64,000 nucleotides of DNA from Beta vulgaris subsp. vulgaris (GCF_026745355.1 NC_079207.1:38274421-38338420), one strand, 5' to 3'. Shown: positions 23,091 through 36,010, numbered from the stretch's first letter. Translations and numbers: made by a program. The notes: generated from the letters alone by a model not told the origin.

Positions 23091-23710
23091 TTTTCACCAT
23101 AGCTCTAGGTCTCTATAGAGTCATATTCCAAATCACTTCATTTCTTATCCACCATATTGTGTATCCAGAGCACATTATGCAGTAGCAATCACCCTTCTGC
23201 GGAATTGTGATCTACTACTTTTTGACCAGAATTCAGCATTCTATTAAACCAAACCTGGGACTGGTTGATCCCAATCCAATTTTTCACTAGCCTCAAACAT
23301 CATTGAGAGTAATCACACTAAAAAAATAGATGCTTAAGTAATTCTTTCCTTTAGCACATGACACAATTATCATCACTACGCATCATAATACACAACAACC
23401 TATCAACTATTCTAAGTCTTTTAAGCATTATAAGCCATGAGATAAACCTGTGCTTTGTAATAAACAACCTTCCACACATATCTAGCCTAATACACTCTGT
23501 CAACTTACCCTATCAACTGATTCTAGCATTTCCTGATAGAGAACCTAGGCATGTTCCTAAGATCAGCTTTACTGTAAATTTGCTTTGCTTCCTCCTTCAA
23601 CTTGCATATCTGTTTCAAGTACCAAATGCACGATGATTGTGAAACATAATTCCACCAGTTTCCTCCTTTGACATACACCCGATTAACCCATTTGATCCAC
23701 ATGGAGTTGT
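23091..23710 (-). pseudogene. LINE remnant: zf-RVT region
   Basis: Minus-strand remains of the C-terminal part of a plant L1-like LINE ORF2. WIKWVNRVYVKGGNWWNYV begins near 23700. A worn zf-RVT domain follows (KADLRNMPRFSIRKC, then a stretch ending in the YTIWWIRNEVIWN-like end near 23130). Several stops. The first 120 bp of this remnant recur at 36023-36135 because of the 0.6 kb duplication. Confidence 0.65.
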
Positions 23711-24197
23711 GTATAGTAACTCAAATAGAATCTAGTTTTGAAATTTATCATCTCAAAACCATTGGAAATAAGAAAGTAGAGGAAAGAAATAAAGAAGAAA
23801 TTTAATGAAAGGTACCCGCATTTCTCATTCACTCTAATCAACTAACGAACAAAAAAATGCAAAACAATAGGAAAACACAAGCAAAACATGGAGTTGTGGC
23901 TAAATTCGTGTCCCACATTTCATCCATTAATCGAGATATGAACAAACCTCTTTTACTAATATTACCAAGTAATTAACAATCATAACTAAATGAATAAAAT
24001 TAAGGAAACTAGATAACTAATACTTTGAAGCACTAACATTGACGCAACCTTTTGCTTCAAAGTTTGATAAAATTAAATAAATCACATATCTTCATCCATG
24101 ATGCATTTCTCATCTCACACAAATGTAGTTGATGCATGTTATCACCAACCTTTGATCTTTGCAGCACTTCTCCAATTCAGAGCAGATCATCACCCAT
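23592..24197. repeat. 0.6 kb direct repeat flanking CACTA-2, left copy
   Basis: 606 bp from ctccttcaacttgcat to gatcatcacccat, matching 36023-36621 with a few per cent divergence. It spans the join between the LINE remnant and the gag-derived repeat. CACTA-2 begins immediately after it. Confidence 0.92.
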
Positions 24198-24329
24198 AGT
24201 AGAAAAAACCTCTTTTGCTACTTTACAAATGCTTTGGTTGTTTTAACAAACCGAGCATTTGACAAGTTTTTGGAAAATTAAAAAGAAAATTTCACAAATG
24301 CATGTCCAGGTAAATTAAAAAGAAAAATC

Positions 24330-24485
24330 TAATATTTGGAAGTTGAAACGCAAACTCTACAACTATTTCCACTGTAATCTCCGTTCTTTCTCTCTTTCCC
24401 TCAACTCTCGATCTGCTTCTCTTTCTCTCTCTTCCCCACTTCACTCACTCTCGATCTGCTTCTTCGAATGCATGTCCAGGTAATT
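24330..24485 (+). promoter_or_regulatory. Leader-like block with a splice donor inside CACTA-2
   Basis: Pyrimidine-rich sequence with two copies of ctctcgatctgcttct, then ATGCATGTCCAG|GTAATT, a plausible first exon and donor. Further on, 25051-25089 could be a small coding exon (MEGTENSEEVVST) ending in the strong donor GTAAGT. No later exon was recognised. Confidence 0.35.
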
Positions 24486-25187
24486 TCTTTCGATTTTTAT
24501 TACTATATTCAGTTTTATTGTTGTATTTTAGGTTTTATTTTTGGTTTTCTGGATTTAGGGATTATTTTAGGGTTTTCTTTGATTCTTTAAGGTTTTGTTT
24601 GATTCATCGATCCTCCACTCCTCCCAGTAGATCTTTCAAAATTTACCCATGGCGGTGGTGCGATCATTTTCTTAGGCCACCGCATTTGATCTCTTTTATA
24701 ACTATATATCTTCGCGTCATCGACCATTGTTGTCACCCTCGAGTAGCCGTTGCTCCTCCTCGAACGCCGGTGACGTTCTCATCATATTTCTAGGTTTTTT
24801 CTGCAACCACTTATACATATTTTTTTGCCCTAATCTTGTTGTAAATATTGTAAATATGAAAAAAAATTAGAATATTTAGTGTTTGTGTAACTGATACATG
24901 TCTTGCTTTTGCACTAATTTCACGTCCTTCTACTTTTAAATTACACATTTTAATTTCCTTTATTTTTGAATTTCGTCAGATTACTTGCAAATTGCAACAT
25001 TTCTAGATTTCTACTTGATTTGCAACTGATTATACGAGGGTATTCGAGTGATGGAAGGAACTGAGAATTCAGAAGAAGTTGTCTCAACTGTAAGTGCATG
25101 ATAATCTAGTTTCGATTCGCAATATTTAGCTAATTTGGATTTAGGTTCTTAGGTTTTCATTACCGGATTTTGTAGCATTTTTTTAAT

Positions 25188-25590
25188 TGTGTGAGCTCGT
25201 CAGCTCGTGAGGTCGAATGTAATGTATGTCTTTTTGCAAGTTGTTATAATGTTCTTATGCAATTTATTTTAAGAGCAATATTACTACCATGGTTTAAATG
25301 AAGTCACAATCGAACATCACACAAGCAAACTATCGAAACTAGATAAGTAGTGACAGCTAATGAATATAAACTGGTTCTTTGATTGCATTCTTTTAGTTGT
25401 ATGAGCTTGTGAAGTTGAACGTTGTGTGACTTTTTGCAACTTGTTATAATGTTCTTATGTAATTGCTTTTAACAGCAATTTTACTACCATGGTTTCGAAG
25501 AAGTCACAATCAAACATCACACAAGCGCCTATTGAAACTAAATAATTTGTGACAGCTAATTAATATAAATTGATTCTTTGATTTTCCTCA
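25188..25590. repeat. About 200-bp tandem duplication within CACTA-2
   Basis: 25188-25396 and 25397-25590 share long runs such as tgttataatgttctta, tactaccatggttt and gtcacaat.aaacatcacacaag, with about 10% divergence. Confidence 0.85.
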
Positions 25591-25950
25591 AATCAGCAAA
25601 GAATCAATTAGGGTTTTGAAACTTCGACTTTATTTTGAGAATTTTTATATCACACTCTAAAATCATCATTTTCTAGGTTGTATGACTAGATATCCCAGCT
25701 TCTCTTATACTTGAGAAGTAACTTGTGTGATGAATATGATAGAGGTTGATAACATTTGTGTCTCGTTAACAGATCCCCAAGATAGTTATGTTGATTTACA
25801 CATTTTTGTGCTCAAATCAGGAACTTGCTAATGCGTCTTCAACTATTTGCTTAACAAATTATGCAGAGTCTTTTTCATCTGATTAGATTTATCTTGTTTT
25901 TTAATCCTTTGCGGAAGGAGAGGGTTGCATTGTTTGTAAATTTGCAGCTC

Positions 25951-26960
25951 TTCTTTTAGTTTTAATTAGTTTATTTATCTTTAGATTTCACGAATAACAT
26001 GTTAAATAACTTATGAAGAATTGATTAGGAGTTTAATCAAGATTAAGTTGTTTATACCTTATTTGTGATATTCGGTTAATATTATGAAGGTAACAAATTT
26101 AATATATTAAGTTTCCATAATATTTTGTTCAGTTAGTGTGTGCAGCATCTTTGGTTTTCCTACAATCTAGGAGCCGCCAAACACTAACCTAAGCATGCGC
26201 TTAAAAATAGATCGTTGAGGTAGTTCCTACATTTTAGGAACCACAACAACTAATCTATTTATAAGGCATGTGAACGTGGAGAAGTGGCTAAGTTTAAGGA
26301 AGCTCAACTGCCAACGGAATTATCACAACGGACATATTGTAGAGAAGTGGTTGAAGCTACGTGTGATAATGGAGAAGATCTTGGAGAAGATTGTGGAGAA
26401 GAACTTGAGAAGAAAGGTCCCTACAAATAGAGTTTTGTAATGATCTTATTTGTGATACTTTCAGAATTTTATGTAATATTCTTAGTGAAAGTACATTCGG
26501 TTTTCTTCTTCTTAGAAATTGATGTATTATAGATTGGGTTGAGTGAATCTAAGTCTGTAATCATTTTGAGAGAAAAAGAGAAGAGAAAGAGAAGAGAGAA
26601 AGAGAAAAGACTTGAGTGAAGTCAAGGGAGAAGTCAACTATCAGGGGGAAAGGCTGACAGAGAACCAGTTCCTAAGGAAGAAGGTTGGTCCAAGTTTAGG
26701 TTGTACAAAAGAGAGTCTTTTGGCCTAAAAGTTATTAAAGAGAATTGAGTCAAAATTCCTCGTGGTCAAGGTTTTTCTTCCTATTGGGCCTAGGAAGTTT
26801 TCCTTGTAAAAATCTCGTGTTCCTAGTTCTTTTTTATTTCATGCAATTATTTCTTTCTTATTCAATCATTCTTTTATTTCCGCAAAAAGTTTGAAAATCT
26901 CTCCAACTACAATTCCGCCCCCCATCTTGTAGTTGCTTAAGTGTTCGTCCAAGACTAACA
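25951..26960 (+). repeat. 5' LTR of the SIRE-type element, left end truncated
   Basis: Aligns with 34542-35563; starts at ttcttttagttttaat and ends aagactaaca. Divergence from the right LTR is a few per cent, mostly substitutions. It contains a GA-rich stretch (26570-26615) and the tatttataagg box near 26256. Confidence 0.93.
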
Positions 26961-26962
26961 AT

Positions 26963-26974
26963 TGGTATCAGAGC
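26963..26974 (+). other. Primer-binding site of the SIRE-type element
   Basis: TGGTATCAGAGC, the exact plant initiator tRNA-Met PBS, two bases after the 5' LTR. Confidence 0.95.
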
Positions 26975-27023
26975 CTAGTTCCTCCAAAATCAGTTAACAC
27001 TGAGGAGCTAGTTCCTGGAAACG

Positions 27024-30000
27024 ATGAACACATCAGGAAAAGATTGGAAGAAGGTTACTCAACTCACGTCCACCAATGTTTAATGGCAAGTATTATCCAT
27101 ACTGGAAGAATCGTATGGAAATATTATCAAGGCCGAAAATTATCAATTTGGAGAGTAATAGAGTAGGTGACTTCGAAGTCACAGAAAAAATGAAAAAGGT
27201 AAAATCCCCAAGCCACTCTCCAAATATGATAAAGATGACTTCGACAAGATGGAGATGAATAACTTGGCCAAAAAGATTCTCCACTGTGTCTTGGTCCCCA
27301 TGAACACAATCCAATCATGGGATGCAAATCAGCCAAGCAAATGTGGGAACTTCTTCAAGTTACTCACGAAGGAACAAACGAAGTCAAGAGATCAAAGATT
27401 GACATGCTCATGCACAAATATGAGCTATTTCAAATGAAGCCTAAGGAGTCTGTTCAAGAGATGCTCACAAGGTTCTCCAACATCATTAATGAACTTGAAT
27501 CTCTAGGATAGATCATCACTCCAGAGGAACAAGTACGAAAAGTTCTACGAAGTCTTCCTCGGGATGAAAAATGGATGGCAAAGGTCCGCCTGCTTGAAAC
27601 AAAAGATTTCACCACATTCAATATCGAACAACTTTCCGGTTCCTTGTTGACTCATGAAATCCATCTAGGAACTCATGAAGTTGACTCTAATAGCCTAAGG
27701 CTTGGCTCTCAAGTCCGATGATTGAGGATTCAGAAACTGATGAAAGAGGCAGCACTGATCGTGAAAAGATTCAAAAAGTTCTTCAACAAAAACTACAAAG
27801 GAAGAACTTGAAAAAGCCAGGAAAGTTAATGTCACAAGTGTGGAAGTCGGATCACTTATAAAGGAATGCCCTCTCTGGGAAAATGAAAAGAGCAAAGGAA
27901 AGTACAAGGAGAAGGAAAGGAACGCAAAAACCTTTCTCAAAAGTTGATATGAGAAGGGCCATGGTTGCTGCCTGGGGAGAATCCGATTCAGAGGAGGAGC
28001 AGGAACAACCAGAAGAGGAGACAACTCATTTATGTCTCATGGCAAAAACAGACAAGGAAGAACACTTGCCAAACAACAAGGTACGCATAAATGTTATTGA
28101 AGAAGAGTTAAAAGAACTTTCAAAGAATCAATTAATAAAACTACTTTTGGAAACTTTGGATGACTACAAGGCCATTTGTGTTAGAGAAGAAAATTTAGAA
28201 AAAGCCTTAGAAGTCACCAAAGGACATTCAAATTGGTTTAAAACAGTGAATGCAAACATTGGGAAAGATTCTTTGAAGTCTTTGATGAAAACCGACGTAT
28301 TCGAGAAGCTTTTGAAAATGCTAAAAATGAAAATTATTTCTTGAATATGGAAATGGCTGAATTGAAACTATTCGTTCCTGAAGGAACCAGTTCCTCTATA
28401 AATACCAGATCCGAGTTCGAAAAGTTAAAATTCGAACATGAAAAAGTTTTGAGTAAATATCTGGTACTTAAAGAGAAAATGGAATCTTCAAGAACGACTC
28501 TTCCTGATCCAGTAGCTGGATACAAAAATATAAAAATGAAGGAAGAAGTGGGTTAGGTTTCAATCACAAGAAGAAAAACAAAATGAAAAAATATGTTGAT
28601 CTTCCAAGCAGCCGAATATGCTCTTACTGTGGGAACAGTGGACACTTAGTGTCTGACTGTTCCTCCAGAGAAGAACATATTGAAATGAACACCCACTTAG
28701 TTAAACAAGTTTGGAAAGTTAAGAGAAATACAAGCCCGACAGAGGAACCCAAGTCAAACTGGGTTCCTACCACTGACTGATTGCTTTGATACAGGCTAAA
28801 GTGAGGGGGAACAACCTGTGGTACCTCGATAGCGGTTGTTCTAAACACATGACAGGAGATAAAGAGAAATTTCTCTCGCTTTCAGCCTATGATGGAGGAA
28901 CTGTGACCTTCGGAGACAATCTTACCGGTAACATAGTTGCAATAGGGAAGGTAGGAAAGTCTAAGTCACATTCCATAGACATGTATTTTTGGTCGAGGGT
29001 TTAAAACATAATCTGCTTAGTATTTCTCAATTTTGCGACAAAGGGAACATGTAAATTTTACTGATGAATGTGTGTAGTAAGTAATGCAGGAATAGGTACC
29101 AAATTCTAGAAGGAACAAGGAAAGGGAACACCTACGTTGTTGATCTCAACCTTGTTCCTAGGAACAATCTAACGTGTTTAAGTGTCGTCGATAATGAACC
29201 ACTTCTTTGGCATAAAAGATGTGGTCACGCAAGTATGGCATTACTCCAGAAGCTAAGTGGTAAGGACTTGGTGGTTGGATTACCAACTATCAAAGTCTCA
29301 AACCATGAAGTTTGTGGACCCTGTAAAAGGTAAACAAGTTAGATCCTCGTTCAAATCAAAGAAAATGGTAAGCACACAAAGTCCCTTGAATTGATTCATA
29401 TGGACTTGTGTGTCCCCTGTTCGAATCCAAAGTCGATCTGGTAAGAGATATGTGCTTGTAATAGTTGATGATTTTTCAAGATACACTTGGGTTATTTTTC
29501 TCCATAGCAAAGATGAGACATTTGATGAATTTGTTAACTTTGCAAAAAGAACTCAAAGAATAAGTGGTTTTAAAATATAAGCACTTGCGTTCTGATCATG
29601 GTAAGGAGTTTGAAAACTCCAAATTTGATGAGTTTTGCAGAAACGAAGGTCTTGATCACAACTTCTCGGCTCGTAGAACTCCACAACAAAATGGCGTTGT
29701 AGAACGGAAGAATCGCACTTTGGAGGACATGGCAAGAACAATGATCATAGCAAGCAATCTTCGAAGAATTTCTGGCTGAAGCGTGAATACGGCATGCTAC
29801 ATAATCAATAGAGTCATGCTAAGACCTATTGTCTTGAAGACCCTTATGAGCTACTCAAAGGAAGAAAACCCAATATCTCTACTTTAGAATCTTTGGCTGT
29901 AAATGCTTTGTACATAACAATGGTAAAGACAATTTAGGAAAGTTTGATGCTAGAAGCGATGAGGCTGTTTTTATTGGATATGCTTTAAGTAGTAAGGCAT

Positions 30001-31928
30001 ATAGAGTTTACAACAAACGAACAATGTGTGTTGAGGAAAGTGTCCATGTTATTTTTGATGAAACTAACTCTCTGCAGGAACCAAGTCATGAAAATGACTT
30101 TGAAATAGGACTGACTCGTATTGAGGAGTCAGTAAACATTGATGAGGAACTAACACCTGCAGGAACCGACAAAAAGCATATTTCTGAAGAAGAGATAGTT
30201 GTTCCTGATCCTGTTATACAGGAGGAACAGGCACCAGAAATTCATCCAGTAGACGAGACGAATGAAGCTCCTCAAACTGGAGGAGCAGAGACAAAAGATT
30301 TGAACCAAGACCTGGAAACACTTAAATCCCATCCATTGGATTTAATAGTAAGTGATATTGAAAAGGGAACTCAAACGAGATCCCAACTGAAAAATTTTTG
30401 TGCTTTCCATGCCTTTTTGTCTATGACAGAACCACGGATGCCCTCCTGGAGTCTGACTGGATAAACGCCATGCAAGAGGAACTGAATGAGTTCCAGAGGA
30501 ACAAGGTCTGGCCTTGAGACCAAGCCTAAAAACCAAAAGGTGATTGGACTAAAATGGGTCTTCAGGAACAAGCTAGACAACATGGACCAGTCATAAGCAA
30601 CAAAGCCAGACTCGTAGCCAAAGGGTACAATCAACAAGAAGGTATTGACTTTGATGAAACCTTTTCCTCCTGTAGCTAGAATCGAAGCAATTTGATTGCC
30701 TTTGCATCATTCATGGGTTTTAGGTTATACCAAATGGACGTCAAATGTGCCTTTTTAAATGGATATTTGATTGAAGACGTCTATGTGGAACAACCTCCTG
30801 GTTTTGAAAACCCGGATCTTCCAATCATGTCTATAAGCTAGATAAAGCTCTTTATGGGCTTAAGCAAGCTCCTAGATCATGGTATGAAAGACTTTCAAAA
30901 TTCTTACTTTCTAATGACTTTATACGAGGCAAAGTTGATAGGACCCTGTTCCTTCGATCCAAAGGAACAGACATCCTAGTGGTTCAGATTTATGTGGATG
31001 ATATAATTTTTGGTGCAACTAACGAATCTCTTTGTAAAGAATTTGCTGAGTTAATGCGTAGTGAATTTGAAATGAGTAGATGGAGAGTTAAACTTCTTTC
31101 TGGTTTGCAAATCAAGCAAACTGAAAAGAGAACAATGATCCATCAACAAAAATACGTAAAGGAGTTATTGAAAAAATATGGACTGGATCAAGCAAAATCA
31201 AACCATACTCCTATAGGAACAGGTACAAGGTTAGATGAGGATCAAAGTGGTAAGTCCGTAGATCAAAACTTATAGAGGTATGATTGGTTCCTTACTTTAT
31301 CTAACTGCTAGTAGGCCTGATATATCCTTTAGTGTTGGTTTATGTGCAAGATTCCAATCAAATCCTAAGGAATCCCATTTGACAGCTGTCAAAAGGATTC
31401 TTAGATATTTGAAAGGAAGTGATGATCTTTGTTTGTTCTATCCTCGAAGTGACATCTTTGATCTAGTAAGTATTCCGATGCTGACTATGCTGGAGACTTG
31501 GTGAATCGCAAAAGTACATCGGGATTATCCAGTTCCTAGGATCAAGCTTGGTTTCTTGGAGCTCAAAGAAACAAAACACTGTTGCTCTTTCCACAGCAGA
31601 AGCTGAATACGTGGCAGCTGCTGCATGCTTCTCTCATGTATTATGGATCAAGCAACATGTACATGACTTTGGCATAAAATTTAAGTGTGTTCCTATATTC
31701 TGTGATAACACTAGTGCTATTTGCATTTCCAAGGATCCAGTTCATCACTCTAGAGTCAAGCATATTCACATTAGACATCATTTCCTAAAAGACAATGTAG
31801 AGAAGGGATTAGTCAAAGTTGATTTTTGTCCTACTGAAAATCAAATAGCTGACATATTGACTAAACCTCTATCTAGGGACAGGTTTGAAAAGATACGCTT
31901 GGAACTAGGAATGATAAAAATTGTTTAA
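27024..31928 (+). pseudogene. gag-pol of the SIRE-type Copia element, frameshifted
   Basis: Starts MNTSGKDWKKVTQLT at ATG 27024. The UBN2 gag domain follows (MWELLQVTHEGTNEVKRSK, about 27330-27680), then a Lys/Glu-rich region (27880-28550), CCHC knuckle CSYCGNSGHLVSDC (about 28619-28660) and protease WYLDSGCSKHMTGD (28818-28860). Integrase has DDFSRYTWV (about 29465), LRSDHGKEF and RRTPQQNGVVERKNR (29580-29720). RT has YVDDIIFGAT (about 30992) with RPDISFSVGLC. RNase H has STAEAEYVAAAACF, and ADILTKPLSRDRFEK lies near the end. The protein ends at 31928. At least eight frame changes or stops interrupt it, so it is dead as written, although most motifs including YVDD are intact. Confidence 0.88.
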
Positions 31929-32471
31929 ATGTACACATGATGTTGATTCCCCCAAATTGTTTCTTACTAAGTATGTCCTGCAACTTCATGAATTAAATTT
32001 CATACACCTAGGGTCACGTATAAGGATTCACATATGTCTCTTAATATTACCCTTAGTGTCCTTGCACATATTTGGTACGTATGTAGTTTGTATATTATGG
32101 ACACATTTTTATCATATGCAAGAGTAAATTTTTTTTTTTTTCATTTTTTCTAATTTACCTCCAATTTTTCTTGTCTCTTTTTCTTTTCACACCTTTCCGT
32201 CCAAAAACAAACACATTAATCTGAATTACGACCACAATTACGCGTTCAATTAATCTAAAGTTAAATGAAGAAACTTCATTAATTGCCTTCCAAAAACCCA
32301 TAAACCGTTTCATTAAACCTAACTCTCCATTTTTTTCACACGGAATCATGATTACTTTATAAACCCAACCATCAATCACTGACCCCTCATAATTTCCCTC
32401 TCACATCAACTCACTTGTCTCTCTCTCTCTCCTATTTCTCATCTTCAACCTCACACCAAAACTCTGTCACC

Positions 32472-33836
32472 ATGTCTTCCAAAACTCAAAATTCCGGTGA
32501 TCATGAAAATTTCCCAAAGAGAAAACACCATCCCATGATGAATTAAGTGCTCAAGAATCATCCAAGAAGACGCAGATTCTACCGGGTCAAAATCGGCATC
32601 CTCTGCTCTGTTTCTCTCTCTCGAAAAAGGAAGAAGGTGAAAACGAGATTGAAAGCGATCAAGAACAAGAGATTATGGTACCTACAAAACGAGGTAAGAA
32701 AACAAAGTCTTCACAATTTCTTGTGGGCTTTTGTGTAGATATTGCATGGTGCAAAAAGTCTAAGTGGAATGAGTTATTGAAAATTTTAAATTTCAGAAGT
32801 GGTTAAAAATTGTTAGCATAGATGAGGGTCTTTATGAAAAGGAGATGAAAGTGTTTCTGGGTTTACCATAACTGAGGGTGTGTGTTGTCAATTGTCAATG
32901 GGTCTGTAGTTACCATACTGAGAAGAAACTGGGGAATGGTTTGATGTTCCGAATGAGGGTTACAAGGACTACATTAAGGGTAGGGCTAAGTTGAACATAA
33001 ATGGATTCCAATGCTCAAATTCTTGCTTTCTTTAACGGCAATTCAATGTTTTATCTTTAGATCAAAAAGAATTGTCTCCATTTCATAAGCTGCTATTTCA
33101 ATTGGTTTGGCGTTTCATTTTACCCCGTTCCTCAAAAAGAACCCAGGCAAGTCTAATGGATCTTTCCATTATGTATTCTTGCTGAAAACATAAAAATCAA
33201 CCTTCCCTCCATGATAATTTCACATCTCTCTCACTGCATTACCCATAACACCAAAGTGGGTTATGGAAATCTTCTTTCCTCTGTTTTCAAATAATGCAAA
33301 GTTAAGCTGCCTACTAGTCCCTCCTTTTCTCTTGAGCCAGAAAATTATCTTACACAAGAAACTTTGACTAGACTGAGCTTGAGGTTGGTAAATGGGAAGA
33401 TTGATTTTGAGAGAGAAGAAACTCCTGTAAAGGTTGAAGTGGGTAGTAAGAGGAAGTTGGATGAAGAAGGGGTTCCCAGTGGGTCTGTCAGGAAGAGCCA
33501 AAGGTTGGTGGGTCCAAGTTCCAGAAGGAGCAGGATCAAGGTGACACAGTCTTTATTCACCTAGATTCTAATCCTGTCCCTTCTACTGCTGTGGATTTTC
33601 CATTACTGTCTACCACTGGGCTTAACAAGCTACTCCGGGAAATTCAGGACTCCTTGACTCTTCTGCACACCAGGATCAATGCCATTGAAGCTACTGTCAA
33701 TGTTCTGGACTCTCAGCAGCAACAACAAATGCTTGCAATCAAGAATGCTGATACTGGGATCAGGAACAAGGTGGATGGTGTGCTCTCCAAGATAGATTTT
33801 GTGGTTTCCTCTCTCTTCAAAAGAACCAAACCCTAA
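32472..33836 (+). pseudogene. Additional 3' ORF (aORF) of the SIRE-type element
   Basis: Lies between pol and the 3' LTR. It starts MSSKTQNSGDHENFPKRK, then a Lys/Glu-rich N-terminal part, a segment like the plant 'putative transposon protein' domain (KWNELLKILNFRS, about 32765), a basic stretch with SGSVRKSQRLVGPSSRRSR (about 33478-33534), and a C-terminal coiled coil (33591-33836: INAIEATVNVLDSQQQQQM). Several frame breaks. A protein with the same plan is encoded at 57675-59475 by the minus-strand element. Such ORFs were once called env-like, but no signal peptide or membrane segment is visible here. Function unknown. Confidence 0.6.
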
Positions 33837-34391
33837 CTTCTCTTAACTTTGGACCAATTGAACAAGTTTTTTTTGGCTGTAATTATTAAACAATCTTTTT
33901 GATTTCTCTTCTTGTGTCCATCTGAGACACATGAAGTACTTTTAATTTCTCTTTCATTTCTTCACTTTCTTTTGCCTTTCTCTGCATATTGCGTAATTAT
34001 TGCTGTCTATAATGTTGCTTTCTGCATGCCTATTTTGTTTGTGTGTTTGGATGGCTAATATTATGAGATGTATGTTTGAGCAACTTGCTTGTTGCCTAGA
34101 CTGTTGACTCTCTAGTGTTGCAGGTATAATCCTTGGTTTTCATAATGACAAAGGGGGAAGAGATATGAGTGTCAATTTTTTTTTATCTTAGTTCCTATGT
34201 ATATTTTTCTCATCCCTGTTCCCAGTCAAGTCTGATCCTGTTCCCAATCTCAGTAGAGTTTTAATTAGGTTAGATTGTGGATAGTTTGTGTAGTTTATTT
34301 TCTTAGTATTTAACTTCTTTAGATTTTTTTTAAAAAACATAAAAACTTAAAATTTTTTTAATTATTTGTCATAATAAAAAAGGGGGAATAT
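33837..34391 (+). other. 3' untranslated part of the SIRE-type element with polypurine tract
   Basis: T-rich non-coding sequence ending in AAAAAAGGGGGAA (34376-34388), directly before the 3' LTR. Confidence 0.75.
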
Positions 34392-35563
34392 TGTTATTTC
34401 ACTATTTTGATAATGACATATAATTAAAATTTACGTGATTTTAGTTTATTAAGTCCGGTTTTTAGTTTATTATGTTAGAAGTAATTTCATATGTCTTAGA
34501 TTTATTTATCCTATTTTGTTTATTTTACTTTGTTAGATTTATTCTTTTAGTTTTAATTAGTTTATTTATCTTTAGATTTCACGAATAACATGTTAAACAA
34601 TAACTTATGAAGAATTGATTAGGAGTTTAATCAAGATTAAGTTGTTTATACCTTATTTGTGATATTTGGTTAATATTATGGAGGTAACAAATTTAATATA
34701 TTAAGTTTCCATAATATTTTTTTTAGTTAGTGTGTGCAACATCTTTGGTTTTCCTACAATCTAGGAGCCGCCAAACACTAACCTAAGCATGCGCTTAAAA
34801 ATAGATCGTTGAGGTAGTTCCTATATTTTAGGAACCACAACAACTAATCTATTTATAAGGCGTGTGAACGTGGAGAAGTGGCTAAGTTTAAGGAAGCCCA
34901 ACTGCCAACGGAATTATCACAACAGACATATTGTGGAGAAGTGGTTGAAGCTACGTGTGATAATGGAGAAGATCTTGGAGAAAATCGTGGAGAAGAACTT
35001 GAGAAGAAAGGTCCCTACAAATAGAGTTTTGTAATGATCTTATTTGTGGTACTTTCATAATTTTATGTAATATTCTTAGTGAAAGTACATTCGATTTTCT
35101 TCTTCTTAGAAATTGACGTATTATAGATTGGGTTGAGTGAATCTAAGTCTGTAATCATTTTGAGAGAAAAAGAGAAAGAGAAAGAGAAAAGAGAATAGAA
35201 AAGACTTTGAGTGAAGTCAAGGGAGAAGTCAACTGTTCAGGGGGAACAGGCTAACAGGTAACCAGTTCCTAGAGGAACAGAGTTGGTCCAAGTTTAGGTT
35301 GTACAAAAGATATTCTTTTGGCCTAAAAGTTATTAAAGAGAATTGTGTCAAAATCCCTCGTGGTCAAGGTTTTTCTTCCTATTGGGCCTAGAAAGTTTTC
35401 CTTGTACGTAAAAATTTCATGTTCCTAGTTCTTTCTTATTTCATGCAATTATTTCTTTCTTATTCAATCATTCTTTTATTTCCGCAAAAAGTTTGAAAAT
35501 CTCTCCAACTATGATTCAACCCCCCCCTCTTGTAGTTGCGTAAGTGTTCGTCCAAAACTAACA
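34392..35563 (+). repeat. 3' LTR of the SIRE-type element
   Basis: 1172 bp, starts tgttatttcactatttt and ends aaaactaaca. It carries the 150 bp missing from the left LTR. A run of eight C at about 35519 lies in the conserved LTR tail. Confidence 0.93.
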
Positions 35564-35754
35564 TTAATGTTGATTTCATATATTTGTAGCATGGGACATT
35601 GTTATAGCTTATAAGTATATGTCTAGCATGCGACACTGTTAATTTACTATTGATTTCATATATTTGTAGCCAATTTATGTAATTTATTGCTGGAATATAT
35701 ATGTAAGATATAATGTATGATGACAGAAGGTGCCTGCTTTAAACCCGTGCATTT

Positions 35755-36010
35755 TTTTTTTTAATAAAATTGTGCAAATGCTCCGGTTGTATGCTTAAAT
35801 CGGAGCATTTGTTTCCACAAATGCTCCGGTTTTCTCCTATAAACCGGAGCATTTGTTCTATTATAGGCGTGTAAAATACATCAAATGCTTTGTGTAATTC
35901 TCCAATTTTCAACCGAAGCATTTGTGTAATTCTCAAATGCTCGTATGACGTCTGCTACGCGTCAAATACGGAGCATTTGTGGGCATTTTAAACGGAGCAT
36001 TTGAGTATTT
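35755..36010. repeat. CACTA-2 right subterminal repeat array
   Basis: Nine copies of AAATGCT / AGCATTT cores, several extended to CAAATGCTCCGGTT and paired head to head (for example about 35774-35809 and 35816-35853). Confidence 0.85.

Larger units (their letters stand above)
25951..35563 (+). mobile_element. Ty1/copia element of SIRE (Maximus) type with an extra 3' ORF
   Basis: Plus-strand element nested in CACTA-2. Order: LTR, PBS, gag, protease, integrase, RT, RNase H, additional ORF, polypurine tract, LTR. The large LTRs (over 1 kb), the gag/protease sequence (NLWYLDSGCSKHMTGDKEKF) and the extra ORF downstream of pol are typical of the SIRE lineage. The left LTR lacks the first 150 bp present in the right LTR (34392-34541), so the element lost its left tip and no target duplication can be read. 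Confidence 0.88.

Noticed and set aside
24518..24793. 91-residue ORF in CACTA-2
   Set aside because: Spans a probable intron after the GTAATT donor; Phe/Arg-rich from T-rich composition; no motif.
33591..33836. Independent host gene for a coiled-coil protein
   Set aside because: It lies between pol and the 3' LTR of the SIRE-type element and matches the C-terminal part of the aORF plan.
32472..33836. Viral envelope gene
   Set aside because: No signal peptide, membrane segment or glycoprotein-like cysteine pattern is visible; only its position resembles an env-like ORF.
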